Shown here: piece after piece, positions 23,045 through 35,444 of the stretch | Position numbering within the stretch: the stretch's first letter is position 1 | Layout: the number at the start of each line of letters is the position of its first letter | Assembly: GCF_000516985.1 (NCBI RefSeq) | Contig: NW_006917100.1 | Coordinates: forward strand, 310,001 to 374,000 | DNA length: 64,000 nt | From: Pestalotiopsis fici W106-1 | Lineage: Eukaryota > Ascomycota > Sordariomycetes > Amphisphaeriales > Sporocadaceae | Reading direction: 5' to 3' | Notes under the pieces: model-generated | Databases searched by the model: none | What the model saw: only the letters and a program-made list of their open reading frames with translations | Told to the model about the DNA's origin: nothing | Made by a program: the position numbers and the translations under genes

Positions 23045-23913
23045 TATTAGTTATTATACTGCAAATCTTGTTGAAGAGCTGGAACGTGAACGTCGTTGTT
23101 GATACGGAGTTTAGAATTTGACGTCTCACTGCGAAAGAAAAAAAAAAATACTCGGATTCGGCTCTTGACTGCCCCCCATATCGTTGCATGTCTGTTTTTG
23201 AAGAATAAGAAAAAAAAGAAGAAGAAACCCCCCTCCCGTTGGGTACACTAGATATTACTATCATGAAGTTGGGCCCTATAAAGATGGAATGACACAACAT
23301 ATTGACACGGTCATAATGCAGAAAAATTTAGCCATGACCGTGATGGATCTTTGCGCAAGAGATTTCTTCAGATTCATTTTCCGTGCTTCCTTTATCGATT
23401 CACTTTCCATGAAGCTGGTATAAAAGAAGAAGAAAGGAATATGGATGTCTCGGCCCACCTCGAGCAGGCCGTTAACAGCGCCTTGGTCACCCGCGGCACT
23501 CAACATTAATGACCCTGAGTACTACAAGTGAACCGCTAAGACCAATAAGACAAACTGGAATGCCACATGCCAATTCGGGAATAAACTGGCGAATATATAT
23601 TTTTATGAGTTACTCTTTTTCGGAACATGCCAGATTCTTTTGTGTAGGTACCAGCGAAGCTTTATTGCGTTTGACTTCTACCAGTAACCACGGAAAGTTC
23701 ATTGTAAGCAATGAATATGTGCTCAAGCCAAAGTGCTTGGTTAGAGGGTTCGTCGACGCTGTGGTGATTTCACAGGCTATTATTCAAAAGTAAGTTCAAA
23801 TATTTCTTCTCATTTTGGTTGCTCCATGGCGCGAACTTTGCTATAAATACAACATGTGGCCTGAATTAGCCGTAGCCGTACGACCTTTCACATAATCACA
23901 GGTTTTCAAAGCT
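23045..23913. other. Intergenic between convergent genes
   Basis: 3' flanks of the FrnE-type gene and the SRPBCC gene. It contains an A-rich/purine-rich run at about 23130-23230. No supported gene. Confidence 0.5.
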
Positions 23914-24654
23914 TTACAGCTTGGCAGCAGCCTTGGCCAGATCAGCGAGGGCATCGCGGCGCTTGAACTTGGCATCCTGGATCACGCCTGAATCAACGTA
24001 TCAATCAGCATACAAGTAAAATTGGTGCGATGAGTCGAAGGGGCAAGACTTACCGGCATCGGCGTCGCTGGAGAAGTTGCCAGTCCACTCAACAAAGGTG
24101 CTGCCCTCGTGAGAACCAGAGGTGACGGGGTAGAGGCGGATAGTGCTGACAACGCTGGTGTAAGTGAGCTCAGGCTTGGCGGTAATGACGCTGTAGGTGA
24201 TGAAGTGGTTGATGGTCTATATTACTGATTAGTCGCGCAAGCCAGGTATGGTTGCAAGAAGGCCTCAAAGACATACGCTGTGCTCCTCCTGCTTGACCTC
24301 GAGCTCAGTACCGTCGTTGAAGGTCCACTTGACGACGTCGGTCTCCTCCTGAGACTTGACGAACTCGCTTGCCTTCAGGGCGGACCAGAAGTTGCTGAAG
24401 TTCTGCACTATTGGTTCCAGTTAGCCCTATCACGTGTTTATGGAATATGATGCCAATAAGAAATGTTCGAGGCGAGGCGTTGATTGTAAGCGCTGGGTTA
24501 TTCTTGAAGATATTTGCCGTTTGTGGTCTATAGAAGTGGAACCTTGGCTGCAATACTCACACTTGATGTGGTGCCAGACATGGCTGAGAGGGGCGTTGAT
24601 GACGGCGCTCTCAACGACCGAAGTGGAGGTGGGAATAGCAGCAGGGGCAGACAT
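23914..24654 (-). CDS. SRPBCC (START-like) small ligand-binding protein
   Basis: Small 153-residue protein of the polyketide cyclase/SRPBCC (Bet v 1-like) fold. There are four exons: 24654-24561, 24407-24277, 24216-24054 and 23987-23914. The joined sequence reads VVESAVINAPLSHVWHHIK, then LQNFSNFWSAL, the edge strands TDVVKWTFNDGTELEVKQEEHS and VSTIRLYPV, a WTGNFSSDADAGVIQDAKF segment, and the long C-terminal helix of the fold (FKRRDALADLAKAAAKL). Such proteins bind hydrophobic ligands; no catalytic residue can be assigned. For exon 1 the later donor GTGAGT was chosen because it gives IKLQNFS across the junction. All four exons keep phase. The fold is secure, the function unknown. Confidence 0.85.
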
Positions 24655-26281
24655 TTTTGCAGAGGATGAGCTTAGTGGGCTATGGTGAGAAGTTTGATTT
24701 CCTTTGGAAGCAATTAGCTGGTGAGAGTGTTGCAATGGTCACAATTGTTCTTCACGAAGAGTCTGACGAGAAGTCTGATGGTATTTTTTGGTGGAGAAGA
24801 GGTGGAGTCGAGGAAGAAAAAAAAATATCCCAGGTTGTGGAATTAGAGTTGTCACAGTTTCGTTTGTCCTCGTAGCTTCCCATTGGATACTTTCAGTGTG
24901 TGTTTTTTTCTTTCTTTCACTTGGCCTTGCACCTTCTCCAACATTCCTTGAGCTGAAAAGGAAAGGGGAGCTGATGATAGGCGTTGCTTTCGGATCTTTT
25001 CCTTCTGCGTCCATCCGTGCTTGTTTGTTTGTATGTCTGTCTGCCCATGTAATACATCCTACGTACATTGCTTCCTTTTTTTATTCATGCTGCAGGTCTC
25101 AACGTCATTCGACATTGGCAATGCGGGGTGCTCAATTCTCAGGGTCCAGCATCCACCATATATATATACAAGTCAAACACACGTGGATCCTCGCAGCTAT
25201 CAGGCAATACGAAGACGGGGGAATGCTGCGAGTGACTGCAGGCAGACGATTCCTTCAATATAAAAGTATGCGCATCGTCAATTCGTTAGGAGAGCGGATG
25301 AGCCGGCACCTTGGAATAAAAGGAATGTCGTAAATATCTTCCCTCATAGCTTCAACTTTATACCTGTGCCGGGGCAATGGTGGGGCAGCGGGCAGGTACT
25401 TACCTATATTAGTTAATGTCAGTTCACATAGTCCGTCACTTACATCGGTGGTTCACGACCCGGAATAACCTCGAGTCCGCGAGATAGAATTTGGCTGGCT
25501 GCTCAGGTCCGGTAGTTGTGATGACCTCGAGATTCTAGGCGGTACCTTGGGAGCTGAGGTCGAGGTTAACTCGGTTGATGGGCAAGCTATTCATCTCCGG
25601 TGAAGATGGGGTCCACTATAGCAGTTGCATAGTAAATATGTACTACTATTGTGCCGAGTCAAGGCGACTGCTTTCTCTTCACTAGCACGTTGCCTATTCA
25701 GAAGCAGCTTGTTCAGCTCGTATGTGGTGCTCTACACATCTGAACCCACATGGACAATGTCATGGGCAATGTCATTGGCAACGTCATTGGCGCACAGCGC
25801 GCTTCGAGGTGATATAACTCTAGTTTGACACCGCGAGGTTGTCGACTACGAGATAACAGCTTCATATCATCAAAGAAAATGGAACTCTCCGGACATTCAA
25901 TGCCTATGGATGCTATGAATTGTTGTCAAACAGCATGGTCATTCTCACGGACGAGTGTTGTCAACAAGGTCAATCGATTGGAAAAGCTCAAACGATCTGC
26001 TACTACAGTGGGCTCACCTGCAAGACATAACATATACCAGAGCTGGATAAGGATACAAGTCTTCAAAGGTACGTCTTACAATGTCATCTCCACGTTATAA
26101 TCCTGATCTTGGTTTGTGTTTGGAGACATGAGATTGAAAGGCTCGACCTGGATTAAACCCAAAACCCATTTGTCGCTCTGGGGAAATATTCTATAGTCTT
26201 TTGATCTCATTAAAATGCTATCTGCAACTCTGTCAATCTAGATAACCTTTGCCACACAATCATTATGCTCTGATAGCTACT
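24655..26281. other. Intergenic, SRPBCC promoter side
   Basis: No supported gene. A 181-codon open stretch (24788-25333 plus) starts without ATG, crosses T-rich and TATATA promoter-like sequence, and looks random. A (TA)n run lies at about 25159-25170. Confidence 0.5.
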
Positions 26282-27720
26282 TTATTGCTTCAACCTCGAC
26301 GCCAGCGCCAGCTTCCCCGGCGTCCAGCTCCAACTTCTAGCCATCTTTCGCTTATTCCCTCCGACCTGCGGCGGCCCCGGGCGATGAAGTTGTTGTTGCT
26401 GCTGCCTGGCCGACGAGGAAGAGGAAGCCTGGAACATTTTGCGCCGAGGAAACACGCTCAGGCTGGGCTTGACAAAGGCGACGCCGTGGGCCGTCCGCAG
26501 CGCATCGCACAGGTCGTGCGTGTACACCTCGGCCTTGCGCAGGGGCATGTGCATAAACGGGTGCGGCACCCCTTGGTAGCGGCGAATCGTCGTCTTGACG
26601 CCGGCGCGCACGAGCTTGTGCCCGTAGGCCTCGCCCTCGTCGCGCAGCGGGTCGGCGCTGGCCGTGCCGATAAAGGTCGGGCAGATGCCGTGCAGCTCGC
26701 CCGACAGGGGGCTCGAGTAGAACTCGGGCAGCGCCGCGGCTTCCTCGTCGAGAGCGGCCGCCGCGTCCTTCATGTCCGAGTTTTCTCGGTAAAACATGAT
26801 GCGGGCCCAGTTCAGACATGGCGCAAACTCGTTTTCGACAAAGGATGGGAATTCAGAGTCTGATGCCTTTTTGTAGTGCGAGTGTGACGCTGTCACTGGC
26901 ACACCAAGAAAAGCAAACTTGAGCGGAATCGCGGCGTCTCGGGCGAGCTGTTGCACCACTGCCGCGATCTGGCCCCCGGCCGAGATGCCGCCTATTGATA
27001 TCGAGTCTTGACGGGCGTTGACCTGAGCGCCATGGTTGTGCATCTAATTTTGGTTTGTTAGCTTGGTTATTCGAGTTTCGGGGGACGAAAGAATCTTCTC
27101 ACGTATTGCACTGCAGCCCAGCAGTCATCATGTCCTCTGCCCATGGCATGCTCTGCGGGTTTTCATTAGTCTCAGTCTGTCAACAGCCTGGGTGGGTATA
27201 CTCACCAGGGCGTAACCTGTAGTCTACATCGGCAACCATGATGCCGACCCGTGTCCGTATTTGCATACATATCTTGGCGTCACTGTTGAGGTCGCCAAAT
27301 GTGAAGCCACCGCCTATGATCATTTAAGTTTAGACTCTTCACAAAAATTGTATTCCCAAGGATACACTACTTACCATGGAAATTGACATGTACAGGATAA
27401 GGCCCAGCACCATACGGTGATGTACGCGGATCTGGCTTGTACAATCTCACAGTAAAGGGATACCCATCTGGCGCCTCGAGCTTGATGTCTTGTACAAAGG
27501 CCGTGTGCGCGTACTTGCGAGCCTTTTGGGAGTGAAACTTTGCCCTCTGCTTCCGTACCTCTTCCAGTGGCGCGCTATTGTCTGGTGTCGTCCTACCGAG
27601 TGTCGAATTGTAAAAGTCTATAAAGTCTTGGTCTAGACGGTCAAGAAAGTCTGGATGAATGGGATTGGCCATGGCCCTGGATGGGGACTGCGAGTCCCGT
27701 GCGCTTGGGGAAGGTGACAT
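26282..27720 (-). CDS. HSL-type alpha/beta hydrolase
   Basis: Esterase/lipase of the hormone-sensitive-lipase (alpha/beta hydrolase fold-3) family, 421 residues. Exons are 27720-27375, 27313-27206, 27152-27103 and 27043-26282. Intron 1 splits the oxyanion-hole motif H|GGGF (His115). Exon 3 carries the conserved EHAMGRGHDDCWAAVQY block. The nucleophile is Ser189 in GGISAGG, Asp299 in ADPLRDEG is the acid, and His329 in VPHPFMH is the base, so the triad is complete. The Gln/Lys/Arg-rich C-terminal tail of about 60 residues is not part of the fold. No signal peptide. A second Met at 27672 is an alternative start. It lies just downstream of a Zn2Cys6 regulator on the same strand. Likely a cytosolic esterase; the substrate cannot be read from sequence. 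Confidence 0.88.
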
Positions 27721-28238
27721 CTTTCTTTTTGAGTGTGCAGACGATGTTGTGATTAGTATAGAATGACGTCGAGGGGACAATTTAGGCAAGTATAATGGAT
27801 TATAGGGGGAAAGGTCTTGGAGAGCAACAAAGCAAAGAAGGTCTTTTATTCAGTACGCGTCGACTCGGTCGGGCTGTGTCGTGGCAAACCAAGCGGTTGG
27901 GAGAGGGCAGCATCATCGGATAAGCCGATCGCTGATCGGTTGTGGTGTGGGTGAGACAGCATGCACTGCCCAACCACTGGGCACATCCCAGGCAGTATAG
28001 AATTGCATTGAAAATATTAGTAGTAGTTCTGATAAGAGAATTTGGTTTAAATGAGAGCAAATTCAGCCACGTCTCTGTCTTCTCGATGATGGTACATACC
28101 CGCAGATTCATCTAATGCTAGGGAGAGATTTTCGAATTGAAACAAGGATACAGTCAATAAACAATATAATAATGATAATCATCTGACAAAACTCTAGATT
28201 AATCTTTCTAAACATGGTATCATTGTCTTCATGTCTCA
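27721..28238. other. Intergenic, hydrolase promoter
   Basis: A 518-base gap between the regulator's 3' end and the hydrolase start. AT-rich near 28130-28200. No gene and no recognised binding site beyond what any 500 bases would contain. Confidence 0.5.
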
Positions 28239-30247
28239 TTACTGTGCTATGGGAAAATCAAAAGCAAAGTCATCCATACCACCAAATTCATTCGGCCAAC
28301 CATTTGCCAACTGGAGCCACATACCGTGCAGTAATGCGCGTTTGGCCGCCTCATCAATGACATTGAGTCTCAAGGTATTGTTCAGATATGAGGCTTCTCT
28401 CAGAGAATGCGAGCCGTCGCCCGGCAGTGGGCAAAGACCGTTGCCAGGCTCTGGTCGGTACTGGGACTTGAGAAAGTCGTCCGTGAAAGACTCCTGTCCC
28501 GGCTCTGTATTAGCCGCCTCTTCATCACTGCCGTCTAGATTGATGGTGATGGGTTCTCCGAGGTAGACCAGACGATACACAGCCGTCCACACTCTGATGG
28601 TGTTTCTCCAGGGCTTTGCGACGGCCCACGAGTTCCACGTCGAGATGACGGCGGTGAACAGGGACAAGTATACCTGCGCCTGATTGCGCGTTTCGGGCTG
28701 GATACCTTCCAGGTCGCTTGCGAATTGTAACCATAAAAAGGTTGGAGCGGCAGACAACATGGCATTAGCGATCCATACAGACTGCAGCTGAGCCACGCCT
28801 GTCGGTCCCGCTTCCCATAGAGTCGATGCTATCTCGCCAACAACAAGCGCGTTCGAGACACAAGTATTGATAAAGGCAGGTTCCCTTCTCAATAGTGACC
28901 ACCCGCTCGCATCAAGCTTATCCGTTAGCATGGACTGCCCATTGGCCTGCGGGAGATAGAGCTGGTGCGCGACGCAAAAGGCGCTGTGCAGTAGAAAATG
29001 CATCGTGGCAAAGATGCCTCCCTGGCCGACGGAGCAGTGCAAGTTATAGTTATCATTGCTCCAGGCCAAACTGGGCGGCAACGCCGACACCCACTCTCGC
29101 AGCTTGTGATGCCGCTGATAGAAACGACTGGCGGGGTGTGTCGGTACGGCCTTTTCAAAGAATCGACCACCGCAGATCTTGATATCCGCCACGGCGCTCC
29201 ACAGGGTCAGCGTCTTGATATAGAATGGCATGAGGCCCGTGTCCGAGACTCGCCCCATGAAACCGCCGACTCCGAGCGTGGCCAGCGTCAAACCGTTGGT
29301 TGCCTCGCCATAGGCAAGGGAGGTTTCTGATATGGGCAGGGCCACGGATATGTGCACTTCATATAGAGTCCGTGGTTTGGCCATCAAGAATGCAATCAGA
29401 CGATCGAAAAGCAGACAGGCCCAAAACGTGCGCCTCCTAATCTCTTGTTCTTTGAGAGAATGTCTCTGATGGAATTCCCGATTTAGCCTCATGATTTGTG
29501 CCATACGTATCGCCGTGCCTATGTGCAGCCAGTGGCTCGATCCCGCGTCAGCCAGCAGCTCAGAGTGACCGAGTACGAGATTAGCCTGTATATTAGAGAC
29601 TGTTACACAGAGACATTCATTAGCATCGTCGCTGCATAGCGAGGTGTATGAATGCATACCTTTCGGGTCATCCGAAGTCTCCTTGGCCAAACTCCTGGCA
29701 AGTTGAGTATACTGTGCCCAGACTTGGTGACCATTCTCACACCCAAAGAGGTTATGGGCCTCGTCTGCCGTCAGATACCGCGAGCACAAGGCCACTATAG
29801 ACACGGCCAAGAATGGCGTCTCCGAGTAATGAGCCTCAAAATCGGGCCGGTGGAGGAATGAGCAGAAATCAGTGGCCCAGTGATACTGGATGAACAAGTC
29901 AAGACACCTCTTGACCGCAGGCCACTCGGGCAGGGCAGAAGGCACCGCAGATGGACTGGCAATGGTAGTGACGACGGTTGACGCGACTGGTGAGAGTGGC
30001 GTCGCGATATGTGGCGAGCCGTCAGCAGAGTCGTCTGGCCATACACACTGCCGATGACGCGATGCGCAATGGCGACAGCGAGGCCGCACGCCGTCGCATT
30101 TTGTCTTGCGGCGACGACTAACGTAATAAAAGTAAAATCTTAGCCAAGACTAACTACACTCGAGTATCGTTGAAGGACAAAAAACTCTCACCATGCGACA
30201 CAAGCCTGTGGTGTTCTCCTAGCCTTGTAGGATGTGTGCGAGCTCAT
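28239..30247 (-). CDS. Zn2Cys6 fungal-specific transcription factor
   Basis: Nuclear regulator of 624 residues. Exons are 30247-30192, 30117-29660 and 29599-28239. Intron 1 splits the zinc cluster: ACVA-C joins RRRKTKC to give C-x2-C-x6-C-x6-C-x2-C-x6-C (residues 16-44). A Ser/Thr/Ala-rich linker follows, then the fungal-specific TF domain (about 100-450) with the marker IGTAIRMAQIMRLNRE and RRRTFWACLLFDRL. Intron 2 is 60 bases, a multiple of three without a stop. Splicing it joins DDPK to VSNIQANLVLG, as expected for the family, while retention would insert 20 residues. Targets are unknown. The downstream hydrolase on the same strand is the obvious candidate, but this rests on adjacency alone. 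Confidence 0.9.
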
Positions 30248-30893
30248 TTCGTTTGGACGCGATCGGCTCCGGTACCGATGAGGCTCCTCAGCCTCAAGAA
30301 ATATGGGAAAGGGGAGTTGCAAGACGACATCATGGACTGCGCAGCCGTGCCGGACCATACAATGGATTGGGGGGGAACATTCAGGCTCAATCACTGCAAG
30401 GGAGATCGGCAAATCCGATCCGACCTCGTCAGTTCATGTGAAGAGGCTTGGCAGCTCATGGCCAGGGGGGTTGAGCGTTGGAGGTTGGTTGGTTGGTGTA
30501 TGCGTGGCTGTTACAACTGACCATAATAGGCAGGTCGCACGTCCCAGGTCCACTATGCCTCTTTTATAGGACTCGAGGCCGTTGACAAGTCTGCCAATCA
30601 GGTCAATAAAGAATAAACGATAATGTGGATTCTCTGCTCAACCCAAAGACACAATTGAGTTCAATGTTTGGTTATTTGGTCAAGTACCGCTGATGACTTT
30701 TATCTGAATAATAGCAGTTTTTAAATCCTTCGCTGGAATATGAGTAAATATCATGGTAGTAATATACAAGAGTACATTTGGTTCTTTGGTTCTTGAAATG
30801 CTACACGGTGGCATGTTGTACATCATCTAACGGCAGTGTTGACGTCCCAAACCAAAGAGTACGCCGGAAGCTCATTTTACCTGGGCTGTTGTC
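30248..30893. other. Intergenic, regulator promoter
   Basis: 646 bases between the Zn2Cys6 gene start and the uS2m 3' end. Short ORFs only; no supported feature. Confidence 0.5.
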
Positions 30894-32246
30894 CTACGCG
30901 TCGTCAGTCTCGCCCTCCACGAGGCGCTCCATGTCCACATCTTCCAATTCTCTCATCGCTTGACGTATCGAGACATCGTCGATAACTTCTGCCTGGGGTG
31001 GCTGCTCAAGTCCAAGTGCCTTGGCTTCTTCAGCCTTGTTCTCCTCCAGCATTCTATTTCTCCATCTGCCGCGCCGTATCTCGATATCCATGAAGCGCTG
31101 GATCGGAGCTGGTGTTTGCCATTCGACAATTCCATTTGCAGCAGCCTCGAGGCGTCGCTTCTGACCAGCCTCACCGGCCCGACCTAGAACACTACCGATA
31201 ACTGCAAGACAACGGAAACTGCCTATTGTTAGACTGGAGAAACATGCAAGGAGCGCAGATATGGGAAATCTTACCTGTCGTCATTTGCCGGAATGGCATA
31301 CGTCACCCATGTAGGCTCTGTGTTGGTATCAATCACACCAATAGTCGGCACGTTTGCCAAGCCGCACTCCCGCAGCATAGGGGCGTTTTCCAGAGGGTTG
31401 AAGCACACGACCAAATCTGGTACCAGCGCTCGCCGCGACATTAGGTGCTGATTGAAGCCGCTCAGCTCATTGTCGTGCTGGTCGACGATCCTCATTGGCA
31501 TGTTCGGCAAAATCTTGTCGCTGTTGGTAATTGTGCCCGGTGTCCACTTGCTGAACAAGTGACAAGCTCCTGCCAGCTTGGCTGCTTGCGCCACAATCTG
31601 TGTCTGTCCTGGCCTCGTACCCACAAATAGGATCAGACCTCCTCGGTAGGCCACTTCCTCAACCACACGAGCCGCGCGACGTAGATGCGCCGCCGTCTCT
31701 TCGAGGGAGATGATGTGAATTCCCTGCCTCACACCGTAAATGTATCGTGCGTTTGCAGGATTCCATACCGAGGTGTGGTGGCCCATGTGTGCTTGCGAGG
31801 CCATGAGGAGCTCGAGGGTGACGTCCTTGGGTCCCGGGGGGTTGCTGAAGACATCAGTCGGCGCGTAGGTGTGCTCAATGGTGGTACCAATGGGCCGCTG
31901 TCTCATGCGCGTCTCCTTTGCAAGCTCGTACTCGGCCTTGGTGTTGTCCACGGCGACGGGTCGTTTCCTTGCAGGCTTGACAGTCTGCATATAGAGTGCT
32001 GATCGCTTCGGCTTGGTGGGCTTCTCCTGGAACGAACCCTCGACGGCTGGGTCGGCGGAAGCTATGGGCGTCCCTGACGTCTCCGAGGAGAGGGACGAGA
32101 GCTGTCGCATGCATCTTGGGCCTTGTCGCAACGATGTTGCCAGGGCTTTGCGGCCTGCAGTGATAGTTACGAGTTAGCAAGACCAATGGATGGATGAAAA
32201 AGATCCAACACTCACCCTGACGAACACCAAATTCTCTGATAATCAT
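30894..32246 (-). CDS. MRP4: Mitochondrial small-subunit ribosomal protein uS2m
   Basis: Mitoribosomal protein S2 (yeast Mrp4 family), 411 residues. Exons are 32246-32216, 32154-31275 and 31218-30894. The basic N-terminus (REFGVRQGRKALATSLRQG) fits a mitochondrial presequence. The S2 core begins at TLELLMASQAHMGHHTSVWNP and continues through RYIYGVRQGIHIISLEET, GLILFVGTRPGQ and the P-V-x-V-I-D-T-like motif VPTIGVIDTNTEPTWV. At intron 2 the more upstream acceptor GGCAG was used because the downstream one runs into a stop. The C-terminal extension is charged and helical, as in fungal mitochondrial S2. Housekeeping gene; assignment secure. Confidence 0.93.
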
Positions 32247-32942
32247 GGCTGCGGCTGGTGTCCTAATCCTCGTCCTGCGATCTCCCGGCTGCCAGCTACA
32301 GCTAGGAACTTTTTCGGGTCCAGCTTGGGAAACGCGACCAGGGCCGGCCGAGGAAAAGTCCGTTCCGCCCCAGACCCATTTTAACCGTGCTTCCGACCAG
32401 GTTTGTGCATTTCTATTGGCCAATCTCATCGTATGCATCCATTTCTATTCATATACGTATTGCATTACTGCTTTTAATATAGGACAGAAATGATTATTTA
32501 ATTCACAGCCCAAGAGACTGCAGTAGATGGGGATTTGAGTATATGCTCCCAATCAACCTCTGATTCTCTGATGCAAAACTAAATAAGGAAATTTTCAATT
32601 CAAAAATAAACAAATAAAATAAAAGGTGAGCAGGAAATGTCAAAATATTAACTCCTTTTGATATTGTTCCTTTAATCGAATTGATGGGATACACTTCCTT
32701 TCAATATCCCAAAAAGCAAAAGCATAATTGAACCTAGCCCAACACTTAGCTGTATTCAATCCTATCATGAGCATTGAAACTACACAAGCAACAGAAAAAG
32801 AATCAATGACACAGGCAATTTGGGTAGGTAAGATGTTCATCAGTATGGCTCTGTTTGGCATCATGTCATGTCTGATTATACACCTGCTATGAGCCATCAT
32901 GCATTTATGCTCCAGGTTCTATGATTATTTTTTAAGCCTAAT
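32247..32942. other. Intergenic, AT-rich
   Basis: 696 bases, notably AT-rich at 32460-32900, between uS2m and CCT7. No supported gene. Confidence 0.5.
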
Positions 32943-34710
32943 CTACCGTCTTGGCATACCCCTTCCACGACCTCTCAATGCTCGCTGGGCAGCTCCTGGA
33001 GGCAGCGGCTTGCCTGGAGCTTGCGGCTGTGCACTCTCCTCATTTCTGATTGTCTCATCGACGCCCAGGATCAAGCAACTGGCCTCCGTTGCGGCTTGGA
33101 GAGCATTGATCTTGATCAGAGCAGGCTCCCACACAAATCGCTCCATCATGTCGGTGACGCCTTCGTTTTGGAAATCCACACCTGCCCAGACATTGCCCTT
33201 GCGGTGCTCTACTCTCAGCTTGTTGAGGATATCTGTAGCATCGAAACCAGCATTGTCGCAGAGCTGGCGAGGGATGACCTCGAGTGCCTTGGCAAAGGAC
33301 TTGATGATGGCTTGCTGCTTGTTCGAGACCTTCTTGTCGGCAAAGCTGTGCAAGTATGCCGAGATCTCCATCTCGCAAGCACCTCCACCACCAACAATCA
33401 TGTGGTTCTTGATGGCACGCTTGACAATCATGATGGCGTCGTGCAGCGATCGCTCAACCTCGGCAATGAACTGCTCAGCACCTCCACGCAGGACCAGGGT
33501 GCAAGTCTTGGCCTCGGGACACTCCTCGAAAAAGTTGAATCGCTCTCCACCAATTTGGCGCTCCTCGAATGAGCCGCAAGTGCCGAGGTAGTGCGCCTGG
33601 ATGTCGGAGCAAGTGGACTGAACGGTAGCACCAGTGGCCTGGACAACGCGCTCCATATCCTCGGAAGAAACGCGACCAGCACAGAAGACGTCGCGATCAG
33701 CAAAGTATTGGGTGGCCAAGTCTCCAATGGGCAGCTTGGACAGGACGACCTTGGCTCCGGTTTGGTAGATAGCCTCTAGCTTCTTGAAGATGATCTGCCA
33801 TTCAGCGTCGACGATGGCCTGGTATTCGGACACCTGCTCGACTCGTACTTCGGCGTTATCCTTCTCGGCCTTGAGCTCGAGCTCGACGTTGAGACAAACC
33901 ACCTTGGGCTTCTGGAAGGACTTGGGCTGTTGCTCGAAACCAGCGTACGAAAAGGTCTTCTTGAAGGCGACGCCGTTGACAAACAGTGAGTCGGTGAGGG
34001 AGCCACCAGGAATCTTCTTGATGCCAATGAGCTTCTCGTTCAAATCGTCCTGGTCCAACGAAAGAACAGCGTCCACGACCATTTCGGTGAAGAATCCCGT
34101 GTTTCTCTTGATCAGCTTGCTCGTCATGGCGGTACCGGCGAGCTTGCTGAGGGTTTCCCTCTTGTTTGCCTCGTCTGTCCGGACAGCGATTTCCTTGATC
34201 TTGTTGACAGCCATGGTGGAAGCTCTCCGCAGGCCCTTGACAATGACCTGGGAGCTGACACCTTGCTCGACATGCTCGCGAGTCTCCTTCAGAATCTCAC
34301 CAGCCAACACCACGACGGAGGTGGTTCCGTCTCCGACTTCGGCATCTTGCGATCGCGCAATATCGACGAGGATTCTTGCTGCTGGGTGGACAATGTCGAG
34401 AAGCTTCATGACGGTCGCGCCATCGTTTGTGATTGTCTGCCGACCATTCTCGTCCACCATTAACAAATCACCGCCATAGGGGCCCAGGGTGGGCTTGATC
34501 GTGTTCTGCACTGCGAGACAGGCATTGATATTCGAAATGATCTGTCCCTTGCCCTGAGAAGTGTCGGTTCCTGGCAACCAGAATGTAAGCACGGTCTGTT
34601 CTGCTCGCTTGCACCAGAACCCGGCAAGAAAGGATAGAAAGCACATCAGCAGGGATCGCCTTACCTTCTTTCAGAACGATAATGGTGGGGGTTTGCCCGC
34701 CAAAAGACAT
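32943..34710 (-). CDS. CCT7: Chaperonin TRiC/CCT subunit eta
   Basis: Eta subunit of the cytosolic group II chaperonin that folds actin, tubulin and WD40 proteins; 557 residues. Exon 1 is 34710-34665 and exon 2 is 34570-32943. The N-terminus [23 protein letters not shown] is diagnostic for CCT7. The nucleotide-site motifs [11 protein letters not shown] and [14 protein letters not shown] are intact. In the intermediate/apical region CCT-eta motifs such as [18 protein letters not shown] and [12 protein letters not shown] are present, and the equatorial C-terminal part [12 protein letters not shown] is conserved. The tail ends in [10 protein letters not shown]. It is transcribed divergently from the gene at 35.3 kb. 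Assignment secure. Confidence 0.96.
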
Positions 34711-35339
34711 CTTGTCTACTGAGTCCGCTGGGCCCTGCAGCAGTAACAAATCTTCTAGAAGAAAGGGAAGATGAACTTTGAGCTGGGAAGAGCACGGGGC
34801 GGGCTTCAGGCGGTAGTAGTAATGGTGGGGATGGTTTGTTGGCTCCTTGATGGATTTTCCCAGCCTTGGAGCTTTAGGAGAGCTTCAAAAAATTGTTGCC
34901 TCTCTCCAATGAACACCACCCACGGTAAGGGGGGGAGCCTAAGTGGTGGCCCGCAGCTCGAGGGGATTAGACGCACGGACCTCAAGCCCACCGCCCGAGT
35001 AGTACGTACCTCGCGGGCGTTTGCACTACAGATTAGTGGGTCGGGGCCAGCTGCCAGCCGGGCCTGGCTCAGTATAAATCAACCACCAACTTTTTGATGC
35101 CAAGACTTTTATAGTCTTTAAGCTACAAACAACATTCTCTGCCAACGCGTCTTGGCTGTTCAATCACGACAAGAAACAAATCACACAGTACTGAGGTAAG
35201 CTTTTTCTTTCCTTTTTTTTTTTTTTGCTTAAAATTCTCTCTCTTTTTTTTTGTCGGAAACCTTTTCTCTCTCCGTTTTCTTTGCAGAGTTGGTTTTTGT
35301 TTCTCGCTAATAGCTTTCTTTCTCTCTTCAGAGAGGACG
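34711..35339. promoter_or_regulatory. Divergent promoter, CCT7 and 35.3 kb gene
   Basis: 629 bases between divergent starts. On the plus side a TATA-like TATAAAT sits at 35073-35079. A T/C-rich stretch (35200-35330) looks like a 5' UTR intron: GTAAGC at 35196 and possible acceptors at 35286 and 35330. Long pyrimidine tracts like this are common before strongly expressed fungal genes. The transcription start is not visible from sequence. Confidence 0.4.
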
Positions 35340-35438
35340 ATGGCTAGAATCAAGCACGACAAGCTTGGCAAGTCCAAGAGACGAGGAGAAGCCAAGCCTC
35401 CCCGACCCACCCCGCGCCTGGCCACCATTTTGCCCTAG
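35340..35438 (+). CDS. 32-codon in-frame upstream ORF ending in UAG
   Basis: A short ORF from ATG 35340 encodes a basic peptide rich in Lys/Arg/Pro and stops at TAG (35436-35438). The next ATG, which opens the 200-codon gene, is only two codons further and in the same frame. It may be a translation-controlling uORF that ends too close for easy reinitiation. It may instead be the true N-terminus of the downstream protein, separated by a UAG that must be edited or read through. The peptide's composition looks protein-like, but 32 codons is too short to prove coding. Confidence 0.4.
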   Translation: MARIKHDKLGKSKRRGEAKPPRPTPRLATILP

Positions 35439-35444
35439 AATGGC

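Noticed and set aside
24788..25333. 181-codon plus-strand open stretch upstream of the SRPBCC gene
   Set aside because: No ATG start, low-complexity T-rich hydrophobic content, and position in a promoter. Several runs this long are expected in six frames of 64 kb.
27103..27152. Suspected frameshift in exon 3 of the first hydrolase
   Set aside because: Re-reading the bases gives an uninterrupted PEHAMGRGHDDCWAAVQY segment in phase with both neighbours, so the gene is intact.
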